Shown: positions 1 to 13,779, counted from the first letter of the stretch. The stretch is 64,000 bases of DNA from Larix kaempferi (GCA_027924585.1 BSBM01000096.1:8741501-8805500), one strand, 5' to 3'. Notes: a model not told the origin generated them from the sequence alone. Program-made: numbers and translations.

Positions 1-700
1 AATGGGACTGATAATGTTTCTCCTACAAGTAAGGATTTTGATGGCACTGGTGATGATTTTATTTCAAGCGAGGATTTTAATGGGACTAATAATTTTTCTC
101 CTCCAAGCAAGGATTTTGATGGCACAAATTATGATTTTCCTCCAAGCAAAAATTTTAATGGGACAAATGATGATTTTGGTGAGGATAAGGAAACAACAAT
201 GTTGAAGATGGTTTTCCTCCAAGCCAGGATTTTCATGGCTCTAATGATGATTTTCCTCCAAGTGAGGATTTTAATGGGACAAATGATGATTTTTGTGAGG
301 ATGAAGGCACCAATAATGGTGAAGATGTTTTCCTCCAAGCAATGATTTTAATGGCAGCAATGGTGATATTTCTCCAAGTAGGGATTTTAATGGGATGGAT
401 GATGAAGTTGGTGAGGATGAGGGAACCAATAATGGTGAATATGAATTTCCTTCGAGCGAGGATTCTGATGGCACCGATGAATATTTTCCTCCAAGCGGGG
501 ATTTTTATGGCACTGATGATGATTTTCCTCCAAGCGAGGATTTTAAAGGGACAGGTGATGATTCCGGTGAGGATGAAGACACCGATAATGATGAAGGTTA
601 TTTTCCTCCAAGCAAGGATTTTGATGGCATTGATGATGATTTCCATCCAAGCAAGGATTTTAATGGGACAGATGATGATTTTGGGGAGGATGAACTTGCC
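1..700 (+). repeat. Acidic coding minisatellite (39-42 bp unit)
   Basis: The unit reads roughly DDFPPSEDFNGT, with every third or fourth unit extended by GEDEGTNN. About 15 units are visible and the array runs off the left edge of the window. The reading frame shifts near 195 and again near 328 (one base lost in a gatgttttcc run), so the frame starts as frame 1, passes through frame 3 and ends in frame 2. It encodes the N-terminal acidic tail of the DUF7869-type gene. Confidence 0.85.
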
Positions 701-1587
701 AGTGATGTTTATTTAACCTCAAGTGATAAACTTGATACTGATGCAGATAATCATTCTCCTACTAATTTTGGTGATGATAATCTCAATGAGTGGGGTGATC
801 TTCCTCACATTGATGAGGATATTCATTCTAATGAGGATGATTTAATGGTTCATGAAACACAAAGGAAAATTGTACCAATGAGAAAGATTAAGTGTAGGAC
901 TAGGCCATTTTATATCAATCCAAAGCATTCTAGTTATACAAGGTCTAGGAAATATTTGCTCACAAGTCCCAGTTCTATTACTGATTTGATTTCAAGTGAG
1001 TGTTGCCAAAAATATTGTCTAAAAAAAATACACTACAATTATGCCTTACAGAAAAGACGAGCATATCTATCAATGAAAAAAATATATGCAAAGTTCATAT
1101 TTGGTAGGGTGCATGATTTCTACAAAGGCAGGTTATGATTATCGCATTGGAAGTATTTTGCTTTGCATAAGGGCATTCAAAAGAATCCACTCAATTGGTA
1201 ATATTAGACTATCAAAAATCCAGACAAGGCTAGAAAAGGATCCTACATTTTATTCTAAAGAATATCATGCATGAGCTAGTGGGTCGTTAACAAACATTGC
1301 AATGTCATGGATGCGTGAATTCTTTTCTAAGCATGGAGAGAGTATGCCAGATAGAGAAACCATACACATTCCAGATAATTTCTCAAGGCAGGAAATCTAC
1401 AACTTGTACAAGGAATTTGTTCAAGATGCATAAGGAAATAACAATTTCATCAGATATGCATATTTTACAAGACTATGGAAAACAGAGTTCAACAATGTCC
1501 GTATTCCTAAGAGGTCAAGGATGGGGGTTTGCAGTATATGTGCTTCTCTTAAACAAAGAAGGGATAAATCGGAAGGGATAGAGAGAG

Positions 1588-1670
1588 GTATGTCTCTAAC
1601 AACTTTATTTTTTTGAAATAAATATCTATTATGAAATCTCATCAATGTTTTTATTTTATTTTATTTGTAG
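1588..1670 (+). other. Probable 83-bp spliceosomal intron in the DUF7869-type gene
   Basis: Donor gtatgt follows ...ATA GAG AGA G, and a T-rich tract ending ttatttgtag precedes attatgttg. Joining 1587 to 1671 keeps the reading frame and links the Cys motif to the IIDGMDQ block in the order expected for the family. This is seen in sequence; splicing itself is inferred. Confidence 0.7.
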
Positions 1671-3440
1671 ATTATGTTGTTAAAGAACTTCAAGCACATC
1701 GGAATCAACAATCAGTTGAATGGAAAAAGTTATACAAACATCACAAGAAGTGTTATGATGAACCACATAAGTATATGGGTTTGATAATTGATGGCATGGA
1801 TCAGAAAAAAACACTTTTGCCACATTTTGTTAGTGTACCAAAGAATATAAAGGAGAAATTTTTTATTCAGTTTCACTTGGTTGGTTGTATGTTTTTTAAT
1901 GGTAAAATGTCTCCAAAGGTTTACTTTACATCTCCCAATATTCATAATGATGCAAATATGACGATTACCATAATTCACCATGTGCTGACTCATTGGTTTG
2001 GTAATATTCTTCGAGACTGTTCTATATCTGCAATTGGACAACACTAGCCGAGAAAACAAAAATCAGATCATGTTTGAATATCTGAACATGCTTGTTGAAT
2101 TGGGAATTATTCATAAGGTTAAAGTTGGTTTCCTTCTTGTTGGGCATACACATAACCATATTGATCAAATATTTAGCCGTTTTGCAGTGACATTGGGGAG
2201 GAAGAATGTTGGGAGCCTGCCATCATTAACTGGAATTATTAGAAAAAAATATAGTCTAGAGCCTATTGTACTAACATTGGAGGAAACTATTGACATGCTA
2301 AGATTTATTTTGGGATCGCATGGTGAAGAAAGGTGCATTGAGAAATTTAATGAAAATAGCTTTCAGCATCAATTTAGTATAAAAAAAATTATGGGAAAAC
2401 ACTATTATGGGGTAAGAAGTGCTCAACAAGTGCAAAATGGGGGCCTACACTAGGTTTAGAATTTCTAAAATTCATCCCAAGTCGTCAAATGTATCCTTCA
2501 AAGTTATTGTTGTTACAATCAGCTGTTGAGATTCAAAATTCACATCGGCACAATAAAGATGTTGATTCTTCTCAATGCTTGGAAGAAATAAAAAGTCTAT
2601 CAAAGACACATATGAATATTTTGATGTTGTTGATTATGTTTGGTGGGAGTCATTTTTCATGGATCAAAATGACATAATTACTAATTACAAACTCTACCAA
2701 TGGAGATATATTTTTGAAGACTCCATTTGGTTGGCCATGAAGTATGTCAAATGAAAATGAGGAGAGAAATGTTGAGCCTGAAGGTGTTGAGCCTTCTCAA
2801 CCAGAAGAAAGGGAAATGTACATTGGGTATAGAATATCATTTGCATGGCGTGAGGTGACGGAAGACCTTTACAGAGGCCCAGTACAAGATATTAAGGAGG
2901 GTTGCATGATTGCAGTTTTGGCCACAGAAGATCCACGCAGTTATCTATTATGGATTGCAAAAGTTATGAAGGTCAATAAAGAAAATGAAGAAGTTATATA
3001 TATTGAAGTACATTGGTATGCAACATACACATGCCCATTTGATGGTGTGTACAAGCCGAAGATGGTGATCGAGAAAAAGTTTTGCAAAAAGAGAAAAAGA
3101 AAGGGTCAAAATGTAAATAATCGTTACATAGACATTTTGAAATTAGAGGATGTTGACATACTAGTTTATGACTTCCAGTTGACAAGGAAAAGCACCCTTC
3201 GCTCCAAGACTAGAGATTATCAAAAGATTGTTCGCACCATAAATAATTGTAACATGGGAGTTTGCTAAGCCAAGGCATAGATCTAGAAGGATTATGGCAT
3301 ATGAAATGTTTGGCATACATGAAGATTCAGAAAATGCACTCATTGATAGTAGAGAAGAATACATGGCATCTACATCTTCATCTAGTCATTCATATGAAGA
3401 AAATGTAGCTTACGATGGTGTGTCAGAATCCATGTGTTGA

Positions 3441-4676
3441 TTTGAATATTTGCACATGAAACATTTTTTCTTTTTTATTAATATGCCATGGTTTGTATGG
3501 AAACTCTAAAGGAGTGCTTGAATTTTGATATGAATTACTTCTACATCTTATGGTTTAATATATTATTTTAAGATGAATATCATAATTTTTTGTATTTTAT
3601 ATGAAAAGAGTGGTCAAATTATTTCTTGAATAATTTTTGTTTAACTCAATGCAAGTTTTATATAGTGTTACTAAGAGATTAAATAAGCACAATTTTCAAT
3701 TTTGATAAAATCATTCGTTTTGTGCCCATTGAATGCGATTTATTTACCTCTTTAACACCTGCTTACTTTGAAATATAAATTGAATTGCTTGCTTTGGTGC
3801 TTTCTTTAGACACTTATGTTGGTTGTGATACTACTTATTTGAAGACTAACCTGGATGTTGGTGTTATTTAAATAGGCGATGCTTACTAAACTTGGTAATT
3901 TGGTGGGTGGAACAATAGCCTTTGCCTATATAAAATTGCCATTTTTTGAAAAAGTGTGCTACTGGTAGCATTAATTTTCAATTTAGATATTTATTTTAAG
4001 GTTTTTGCAAACAACAATAAAAAAATGTTTTGGTTCATTTCTATATTTTTGACCCCAAATCAAAAAGTGGTGCTACCGGTAGCACCACGTTTTGATTCGG
4101 GGTTATTTTTTGGTGTTTTTTATGCAAAAATATGGGTTTGTATGGCTAGAGTTCTCGTTTTGAGTATAAATTTATCGTCAAGTTGTATAACATTTTACAA
4201 TTGATTTAGTCACTCATGGTTTAACATTATCAATATTTTACATGTCATTATTCTAGCTATATTGGAAAAGCGAGGGCTAGTGACCACACCAAATCACATG
4301 TAATACATATCCATACAAGGTGGCCACTAATACACATCACACTAGTGAGTGATCTCGGTGAGGTTGGTCTCACGAATAAGAAAAATTTTTAGTGATATTT
4401 AAAGTGATATTTAAAGTGAAATTAGGCCTTGGATAAGACTTAATATACCATGGGAGAATAGAATGTATAAACTTTAAAGGACTAATAAGGAGGTGGATGA
4501 AAAAAAACTTATATTAACATTCTCAAACTACTATTATAAAATAGATAGAAATCAACAATAAACTTGAAGAGATTAAACAATAAATAAACCCACCATTAAA
4601 TAAAATTATCAACGGATGAATAAAAAGGCACCATAAATTCATGTGGAAAACCCAACTTGGAAAAACCACAGGGGAA
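3441..4676. other. AT-rich non-coding stretch
   Basis: No gene is recognised. It holds the hairpin at 4052-4103, a weaker related palindrome (gctactggtagc) near 3958, and a short duplicated gtgatatttaaa near 4390. Confidence 0.6.
4052..4103. repeat. 26-bp-arm inverted repeat (hairpin)
   Basis: The arms are 4052-4077 and 4078-4103, centred on ACCGGT with no loop. 24 of 26 positions pair. It could be a MITE-like relic, or the fused terminal repeat of a small DNA transposon. Confidence 0.85.
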
Positions 4677-5910
4677 AGTTTCCCATTCATGTCATTGATG
4701 ACCTTTTGAATGATCTCAAGAGCGCTCAATTCTTCACCAAAAATTGATATCCATTCATGTTATCATCAAGTTCACATGGAGGAAGATATTCCCAAAAATA
4801 TTTTTTGCACTCATGAAGGCCATTTCGAGTTATTAATGATGCCCTTTGGCCTTTGCAATGCACCCTCTACATTCTAGAGTCTCGTGAAAAAAATATTTAA
4901 ACCCTTTCTATATAATTTTGTCCTCATCTTTTTATGAAATCTTGATCTCCAACAATACTTGGCAAGCCCATGTAGCCCATGTGGATCATGTCTTACAACT
5001 ACTTGTGGATTATCAACTCTTTCTTAAAAGGTCCAAATGTGCATTTGATGTCTCTTAAGTGGAATATTTGGGTCGTATTGTTAGTTAGGAGGTTGTGCTT
5101 GTGGATCAAAATAAATTTGAAGCAATAAAGGATTGGCTTTTCCCTCAAACTCTTCAAATCCATAGAGGTTTTCTAGGTCTCACTAGTTATTGTAGAAAGT
5201 TCGTACAAAAATGTGGTAAGATTTCAACTGCACCATTCACAACTAATTCTTTGAATTGGAAGGATGTGACAAAAAATTATTTCCAAGACTTAAAGGAGGA
5301 CATATGTACCACCTCTATAATCACTTTTACCGACTTCACTATTTAAACCTTTGTTCTAGAATGTGATTCCTAAGGTAAAGGCATCTAAGCATTATTCATG
5401 TAAGAAGGAAGAACATTGGATTTTACTAACAAACAACTATGTTAGTAGCACTTGGGAAAAGCAACTTAAAAAAGAGATGCTGATAATATTTAATATTGTG
5501 GACATCTCGCATCCATACCTACTTGGTAAATGTTTTTATAGCAAAATTGATCATCCTAGCCATAAATACTTTCTAGAATAAAGAATTTCCTCCCTTAAGC
5601 AACACAAATGGGTCACTGAAATGTTGGGATACGGTCCTACGATATAATTTATCAGAATGGAAAGAATAATGTGGTAGAAAATGTTCTCTCTTGAAAATAT
5701 GAAGAATAAGGTTCCCTATTTTCCCTCTCCTTCATCATAGTAGCTGGTTGAATGAATTATGTAATGGATGGTTCACAGATCCCATGCTTTCTACCATGAC
5801 CCAACAAATTCAAAAGGAACGTCGTGCATATCCAAGATACACTTGGAACAATGATGGGTTTCACTATAAATAATGTCTATATTTGCACGAGAAGCCAATA
5901 TTTATTTGAG
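4677..5910 (+). pseudogene. Ty3/gypsy pol fossil (RT, RNase H, start of integrase)
   Basis: Recognisable in three shifting frames. RT blocks come first ([15 protein letters not shown], then [13 protein letters not shown] near 4840). An RT thumb/RNase H lead-in follows in an open stretch at 5095-5346 (GFLGLTSYCRKFV). Then come RNase H remnants with DHPSHKYFLE near 5555-5578, and a pre-integrase stretch (WFTDPMLS, YTWNNDGFHY) to about 5870. The FxDD catalytic block is lost in a frame-broken part near 4925, and stops are frequent. No LTR, primer site or target duplication was found, so this is an old internal fragment. Confidence 0.75.
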
Positions 5911-6535
5911 CAAGCAATGTTTTCTTATGATCTTGCTAACAATTGATTGTGATAATATATATCATTACTATCCTTCAAACAAGTTTTCTTACTAATTGTA
6001 TGAAAAGAATCTACAAGGATTCTAACCATATGATTACTTGTATATGAACTTTTAATGGTTTTAATGGCTAAAATTTTCCTAACAACAAACAACCTCCTAT
6101 ATTTTTACAAAGATAGAAATAAATGACATTTAGCTACACCAGATTTTGATTCAAAATATTCTTTAATAATTTCGTTTGACTGATAACAAATAGTTCAATT
6201 AGATAATTTACCTTCAAGGGGTGCTAGACCACTTTTATCCACCTAGATGCATTTAAGAGTTCCTTCACACATGTTTCTCATTCTAGGTAAGGATGATGGA
6301 TTGATATTCTGAAACTCTTCACCTCTCTATTGTGGTATTATAACCATATAAGTTCTTACCCCTTCAATAATTTGTGAATCAAATTTGGGAGGAGAGTAGG
6401 CATTCTCATAGATAGTTTCAAGAATGTCTAATTGTTCAATAATAGGTTACACCAAAGGAACTTCTTCACCGAAAGTTTGTGCACCAATTGCCTCTCTAAT
6501 TTCATCCATATTATAATTAGTGCTAGACAAATGAC
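5911..6535. other. No gene seen
   Basis: AT-rich DNA between the gypsy fossil and the palindromic arrays. No feature is supported. Confidence 0.5.
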
Positions 6536-6750
6536 TAGTGTATATATTGGTATATACACTAGTGTATATACCAGTAGGTATCATGTACCAACGTCAAATC
6601 CATGTATATACACTAGTTAGTGTATACTAGTACATACACTAGTTAGTGTATACTAGTACATACACTAGTGTATATACCTAGTTTTGTATATACTAGTAGG
6701 TTAACATTGGTATATATACTAGTGTATATACCAGTAGGTATATATACCAA
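6536..6750. repeat. Palindromic minisatellite based on tatacactagtgtata
   Basis: About ten copies of a short self-complementary motif around ACTAGT (for example gtatatacactagtgtatata), some fused as ctagttagtgtatactag. It lies next to, but differs in sequence from, the 31-bp satellite that follows. Confidence 0.8.
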
Positions 6751-6904
6751 AATACGTAGATTAAATACGAATGAGTCCCGCAGCAAACACATTTTCCAAA
6801 ACAATATAAAGTGTTTGTTATGATTGTCTTAAACATAAAAGTATGTAACATATAAAAAAGTATGTGAGTGGCATATGACTGTTGAATGATCTTGTATATA
6901 ACAT

Positions 6905-9505
6905 GTGAGAAATGAAGCACCCATATATGCATGATTCCATTAAGTGCATATGTATATGCACATCGCATATACGGAAGCCTCAGTATATGCACTGAGCATA
7001 TATAAAAGATGTACATCGCATATATATACGGAAACATCCATATATGCACGCATACGGGGAATATATGCGTATAAAATATATGCCCCATATATGTGCACAT
7101 ATATATGCTTCCGTATATGTGTTTTCGATATGCGCATCGCATATATGGAAGCTTTCGTATATGCGTTGTGCATCTTTAGTATATTCGCAGTGCATATACG
7201 GGGGATTTCGTATATGCATTGCGCATATATGCATGCACTTCATAGAACCATGTATATATGGATGCTTCCATATATACAAAAGCTTTGATATATGCGCAAC
7301 GCATATACAAAATTTCCTCGTATGTGGGCATATACAAAAGATTCCATATATGCATTGTGCATATACAGTCGCTTCTGTATATGCACAACTTCCATATATT
7401 CATTGTGCATACAAATTTCATATATTCATTGTGCATATACAGGCCCTTTTGTATATGTGCAACTTCCATATATGTGCAGTGCATATATGGAAACTTCTGT
7501 ATATACAAAAACTACCCATATACGAAAGCTTCTTTATATGCATTGCACATATATGAAAGCGTCTGTATATGCGCAACGCATATATGAAATATTTTGTATA
7601 TATCTGACCACTTCCATGAAGCACATCCGTATATGTGCAATGCATATACAGAGGCTTCCATATATGTGTAGTGCATATACAAAGGCTTTTGTATATGCGT
7701 AACGCATATATAGAGGCTTTCATATATGTGCACTGCATATATAAAAGCCTCCATATACGTGCATTGCATATAGGGAAGCTTTCATATATGCTTTGCGCAT
7801 ATACGGATGCGCTTAATGGAAGCGCGCACATATGAAAGCTTCTGTATATGCACTACGCATATACAAGCACTTCTATATATGCACAACTTCCATATATGGA
7901 AAGTGCATTTAAGGAAGCTTTAGTATATGGGCAACGCATATACGGAAGCTTTTGTATATATGTTGTGCATATACATAAGCGCTCATATATGTGCAGCACA
8001 TATATGAAAGCTTTTGTATATGTGCACATACAGGCAAGCTTCTATGTATGCGCTGTGCTGTGCATATACAGATGCGGTTCATATGGATCTATCCATATAC
8101 AGATGCTTCTGTATATGTGTTGTGAATATATGGAAGCTTCTGTATATTCACAACGCATATACGGAAGCTTCCGTATATGCATAACATATATGCGAAAGCT
8201 TCCCCATATGCACGCATATACGAAAGCTTCCATATATGCGTTGTGCATATAGAGGCGTTTCATATACAAATGTGCTTCCATATATGCACTACGCATATAT
8301 GGATGCGCTTATCTAAGTATGCGTGCATATACATGCACTTTCATATATGCACAACTTTTGTATATGCGCAGCACATATATGGAAGCTTATGTATATGTGA
8401 TACCATATATGGAAGCTTCTGTAAATGCCTTACACATATACGGAAGCTACGCATATATGAAGGCGTCTTATATGAGCAGCGCAGTGCATATACGAAAACT
8501 TTCGTATATGCGCGCTTCCATGAAGCGCATTCGTATATGCGCAACAAATATACAGAAGCTTCTATATATGCGCTATGCATATACTGAGGCTTCCATATAT
8601 GCATACGCATATACAAAATCCTCTGTATTTGTGTTTCCCATATACATAAGCTTTTTTGTATGCAAAGCACATATACATAAGCTTTCATATATATGCGTTG
8701 TGCATATACGAAGGCTTATGTATATGCATTATGCATACAAGGAGGCTTTCATATATGCGCAGCACATATATGGAGGCTTTCATATATGTGCAACGCATAT
8801 ACAAAATATTTCGTATATGCGTAACGCATATACAGAAGCGTTTGTATATGCACAGCGTATATACAGAAGCTTCTGTATATGCATTGTGTATATACGGATG
8901 TGCTTCATGGAAGCACGCATATATGGAATCTTTCATATATACGCTACACATAGACAGGTGCTTTTGTATATGCGCAACTTCCGTATGTGCGCAGTGTATA
9001 TATTGAAGCTTCTATATATGGGTAGCAAATATACAAAAACTTCTGTATATGTGATGCACATATACAAAAGTTGCACAAATACGGAAGCGTCTATATATGT
9101 GCAGCGTATATACAGAATCTTTTGTATATGTGCGCATATGGGGAAGCTTCTGTATATGCGTTGCGCATATACGAAAGCTCACGTATGTGTGCATCAGATA
9201 TACAAAAGCATCCGTATATGCACGCTTCCATGAAGCGAATCCATATATGCGCAGTGCATATACAAAAGCTTCCATGTATGCATTGCGCATATAATAAGCA
9301 TCTTTATATGCACATATATGGGGCGTATATTTGTTGTGCATATATTACCTTTATGCGTGCATATATGGAAGCTTCTGTATATATATGCACTGCGCATATT
9401 CCATATATGCATGGTGCATATACGAAGGCTTTCGTATATGTGTTGCACATATACATATGCGCTTCATGGAATCGTGCATATACAGATGCTTCCTTATATG
9501 TACTT
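6905..9505. repeat. 31-bp palindromic satellite, array 1
   Basis: Roughly 80 diverged units. The commonest form is an AAGCTT-centred dyad (GGAAGCTTCC) flanked by ATATATGCGC and GCGCATATAC, so each unit is nearly self-complementary. A 29-bp variant (gcgcttcatggaagcgcgc) recurs, for example near 7610, 7810, 8515, 8900, 9225 and 9460. No frame on either strand carries frequent stops, so very long but meaningless ORFs appear (one of 304 codons at 8319-9233). The translation is a short repeating peptide cycling through frames, so I do not call it coding. Confidence 0.9.
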
Positions 9506-12500
9506 CCATACATTTTTCTACGAAAATATGTTGTGATACTACTTCATGAAACAAAATTGAAATCAAGCAAATAGGAAAACATACATATCCTCCTTGTATC
9601 CAATTGTTTCTCTTCAATATTTAGGCTAATACACTACACAAAAGATGAAAAATAACCACCCTTCAAATTGTTGCTAGGCACTTAGATTTGTTATATACCA
9701 CCTAGCCTAGATTCATGCTAAATTTTTTTTCCTAATAACATTCTAATTTTGTGGGATTGATAAGACCTTTATATATTCAAATCACAACCTTTGATCTCCC
9801 TAAGTATTTAGGCCTTCCTATAACACATATTTGCTAATAATACTCTAAGACATACTATAGAGAGCATTTCAATTTTCATCACTAAAGAGTTGAAGTAGAT
9901 GAGCATACTCATTGACATATAAAGGAATAGGGACTTATTTTTCTTGCCCTCACCCTTCATGTCCTTTCCATCACCTCTAGATTCATCACTACCCTTCTTA
10001 TCATCATGTCCTCCTCTCTCTTTATTTTCTTCACTATCCTTCTTCACACCACCACCATTGTCCTTCTTCACACCACCACCATCCTTCTTATTCCTACCAT
10101 CAACCTCCTGTTCACTCCCCTTTTTTTTTACCCCCATCCTTCAGATTGTTCTTCCTAATTTTATTTGTACTTTTATGGGATCATGTCCATATAATTCCTC
10201 ATATTTATGTCGATATATAATGTCTTGTAGGTTTTATTATAATTAAATAATGGATGGATCAAAGGTATGGATTAGAACAAGTTTTATAGTTGTTTGTTTG
10301 TTTGTTTATTATTGACTAGTGGGAGAGTTGTGGGATCTAGAAGCTATTAAGCAAAGAAATGTTTTATTTTTCTTGTAACTTGTATATTACAAAATAGAAA
10401 TCATGTGAATCAAAATTATGAAACATTTTCCTTAGATGTGGGTTACTACACTTATTTAATTCACTTTCATTGTTTTATTGTGTTGTTGAATGTGATCACT
10501 GGAACCATTGTTGAATTACTTTTGTACATGGAAAATTTTAAGAACAAGACCTATGTATATAAGTATAATAAATTGGTGAATCCTCATAAACATGGGAAAA
10601 TATGAAGGTTATTTTATCAATAACGTAATATGCAAATATAATTTTTTGGAAAATATTTAATTGAATTATAAATTCTTGGTGGATCTTTTTACGGAATTAT
10701 AAAAATTTTAAAGTCTTGGAAAATACTTCACTTAATTTTATTGCTACAATATTATAAGTTTCCATAATAAATGTAGAAATCCATTTCCACATTACCATGG
10801 GTTTCAACTTAACAAAATATTTAAAATTACAAATTAACATTATTTATGTTGAAATGCCTAACTACTTAAATTATAACATATATGTTACTGTAGAACATAT
10901 CATGAAACAATATGAAAGGATTTACACTCATACAACTATTTCATTTCATGTAACATTTTGATTACACATTTTTCTTTGGTGCTCACTCAAAGCCATCTCG
11001 ACCTTTACTTTGATTATTTTCTAAATGTGGTGCATAATTAATAGATGCAAATATCCTATAAAATTAATTTTATATGTCAGCCATGATTAATATACTGAAT
11101 AAAATGCAAAAAAAAATCCAAATGGGTAAGTGTTTAAATGTTGAGAACAAGTTATATGATTAAGTGAGAGTCTAACATGTTAGTGAACCATGTTTGTGAA
11201 AATGTTTTCTACAGAACTAGTAGCTACAACTATCGATAACCCATGTATATTGATAAATGGATTTTTATTTTTATGGATATAAACAATGAAGTTTTATATG
11301 TTAAAATAGATGGAGTTTTTACATGGACACCTCTAGCTACATCAGTCAAGGATAAAGTTTAAGAAATAATTTCCATAGAGAAAGGCGAATTGGAGCTGGT
11401 GTGGGTTTCTCTTGGTATCAAAGGTCATGTTTAGGTGATTTTACAACGAATCTAATTAAGTAAAACAAAATGCTACTAGACTATCAACTATGACTGTGAA
11501 GTTGCAATTGAGATCATCATCGATCATAAACCCAATTCTTCTTCATGAATAGAGATTACAAAAAGTCTTCTCTATGAAATATCAAAAATAAATATGTTAA
11601 ATTTTCATCAAACACTACAAGTCTTAGCTCACATCTATGAATCATATAAGGTTTTTTCAACTACCTTAACCTTCCCAATCCACCTCCCGTTTCAGATAAT
11701 GAACTTAGTTTTCTATTGTTATTCCCTCAATATGATATAAGAATAGAATCTCCAGTTATTTGAATTGTAGTCTACTTAGAAAGACAAAAAATACAAGAGA
11801 CCAAGAAACAGAAAATAGTGAATGGAGGTTAAATCTAGGTCAAAAGAAAGTCTTGTATTGTATTATATAAGGGTGAGGCCAAAGTTAAGTGTATCAAAAG
11901 ACAAGTAAGAAAATTAAGAATCACATTGTAAAAGAGAAAAGTCCAGCTTAAAGCAAAGACAAAAGTATGATAGCTGTCAAAGAATACTAGTTATGTATAT
12001 ATACAAAGTTAAAAGAACAAAGACAACATGTTCTGATCTAAAGTTCTCCCTTTTTTTTGTCTGTGAGTGTGTTGCAGAATACAACTCAAAGCTTCACCGA
12101 TAAAGACATAACAATCATCTTCGTTGTGCCTTCAAACAACTGACAACATTGAACAACCCATTCCTAAGGTGTACATATCTTTCAAATTCATTTCTCAATT
12201 CAGACCAACGGCGAGTTTACTGCTTCTACCTCCTTCTTTGTCTTCTTTTTTATTATTTCCTCGTACTTGAATTTTACAGGGGAAGGGAAAAAAAATGATG
12301 CAGGCATAGACATTATGGGAGCCAACTTGATCCATGGTTTAGTCAGATGTTGCTCGATCCATGGTTTAGTGAGATGTTGCTCAATATATGTAATTGTTTT
12401 TTACCAAATCTTGCCCATCTTTATAGCACATAGAGCCAAACTAGACTTTTTCTGAATATCACAAATTTTTGTACACAAAAGCTTTAGCATATTTTGTGTC

Positions 12501-12860
12501 CATTATTGTATTGAACTGATGTGAAAACTCTGTTATAAAAATCAGCATACATTGCAATGATGCCACAACTCTTTTTTTTTGCTCAAGCATTTTTAAGATA
12601 TTAAATAAACTACGTATTGATCTCTTCCTTCTATCAAAAGTTAAAGTTCTTTTGTATGTTAGTATTAAGTACAATTGATATTTCTAAGATCCAAATCCTA
12701 GGCTCTATCAAGTGCAGAGAGGGATCAAATCTCTTCAGGAGCAAACAACTTAGGTATTGCACTCAAGGAGCTATTCAAAGAGAGGTATTGCACAAAGTAA
12801 CAAATAATCAAATCAATATGCATCTTATCTTTAAATATTACTTCTTTATTTTATTCCATT
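9506..12860. other. Non-coding, no gene recognised
   Basis: AT-rich sequence with only short ORFs. A short imperfect GGTGTGAAGAAGGA-type repeat (minus sense) near 10030-10135 gives a Lys/Gly/Asp-rich low-complexity ORF that I do not believe is a gene. A doubled atccatggtttagt(c/g)agatgttgctc lies at about 12331-12390. Confidence 0.5.
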
Positions 12861-12869
12861 GATTATTTT

Positions 12870-13400
12870 ACTTTTTTTTTGCTCGACAAACTTACACGAT
12901 CTCCGTCATATTTACTTTTTACTTTGCATTATTCTTTTTTGTTTATGGCCGACATAATATTTACTACTTTTTACTTTGTATTATTCTTTTTTTTTACTTC
13001 GCATTATTTTGTTACTCGACAAACACTCGAAGTTACAAGATCTCCTTCATATTTACTTTTTACTTTGTATTATTCTTTTTTGTTTATGCCGACATAATAT
13101 TTATTACTTTTTACTTTGTATTATTCTTTTTTGTTTACTTTGTATTATTACACTCAACAAACACTGGACACATGTTACAAGATCCCCCTCATATTTACTT
13201 TATTCTTTTTTGTTTATGGCCCACATAATATTTACTACTTTTTACTTTGTATTATTTTTTTTGTTTATGGGTGACATAATATTTATTACTTTTTACTTTA
13301 TACTATTCTTTTTTGTTTACTTTGTATTATTTTGTTACTTGACAAACACTCGACAAACACTCGACACATGTTACAAGATCTCCCTCATATTGGACTCTAG
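12870..13400. repeat. Minisatellite of TTTTTACTTTGTATTATTC units
   Basis: Irregular repeats of a block tttactttgtattattctt followed by ttgtttatggccgacataa, punctuated by ctcgacaaacactcga and gttacaagatctcc elements near 12890, 13032, 13174 and 13370. Unit spacing is about 50-150 bp. No coding content. Confidence 0.8.
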
Positions 13401-13779
13401 AGCGCCTCTCGATGCAATAAGAATATTTAGAAATACCCACACAATAATTTTTAAATATTAATTTTAATATAACATTTTTTAGTTTGGTAATTTATATTTA
13501 AAATATACATATCTATTTCATGTACATAGTTAAAGAAGCTTCTCATTGGTATTGAATTTGAATAAAGACAAAATCAATAAATTAATGTATTATTTTTTGT
13601 TTTTTTAATTTCCAAAATAATTAAAAAATCATAAAAAAAACAAGGTTAGAATTATAAGCAATAATTTCTCTTCACACATTCAAATGAATTTTCATCAATA
13701 ACAATCTTATACTAACTTTGTAAGGACATTGCCACTCTATAACTCTTATTAAAATATATAATTAACAACTATACATTTT

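Larger units (their letters stand above)
1..3440 (+). pseudogene. DUF7869-type (DDE-transposase-like) gene, decayed, cut by window edge
   Basis: Order seen: acidic repeats (to about 700); basic segment with a Cys pair (about 850-1138); a shifted frame from about 1086 to 1587 with a Cys motif (CSICASL); a likely 83-bp intron; then the core from 1671 with IIDGMDQKK, LDNTSRENKN and VGHTHNHIDQ. These three blocks are the hallmark of the DUF7869 family, found in plants, oomycetes and cnidarians. The spaced Asp residues look like a DDE/D nuclease triad, which is my inference. A C-terminal region (2744-3268, then another frame to a TGA at 3438-3440) has the HWY-type chromatin-reader-like fold usual in these proteins. 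Breaks: frameshifts near 195, 328, 1100 and 2020, TGA at 1272, TAA near 1431, and frame changes near 2450 and 3250. It could be a dead transposon or a decayed host gene derived from one. Confidence 0.7.

Noticed and set aside
6905-9505. Very long ORFs on both strands (up to 304 codons)
   Set aside because: They are translations of a stop-poor 31-bp satellite in every frame. The peptide repeats cycle with the unit and there is no gene structure.
9808-10137. Lys/Gly/Asp-rich ORF on the minus strand
   Set aside because: Low-complexity translation of a short repeat with no conserved motif.
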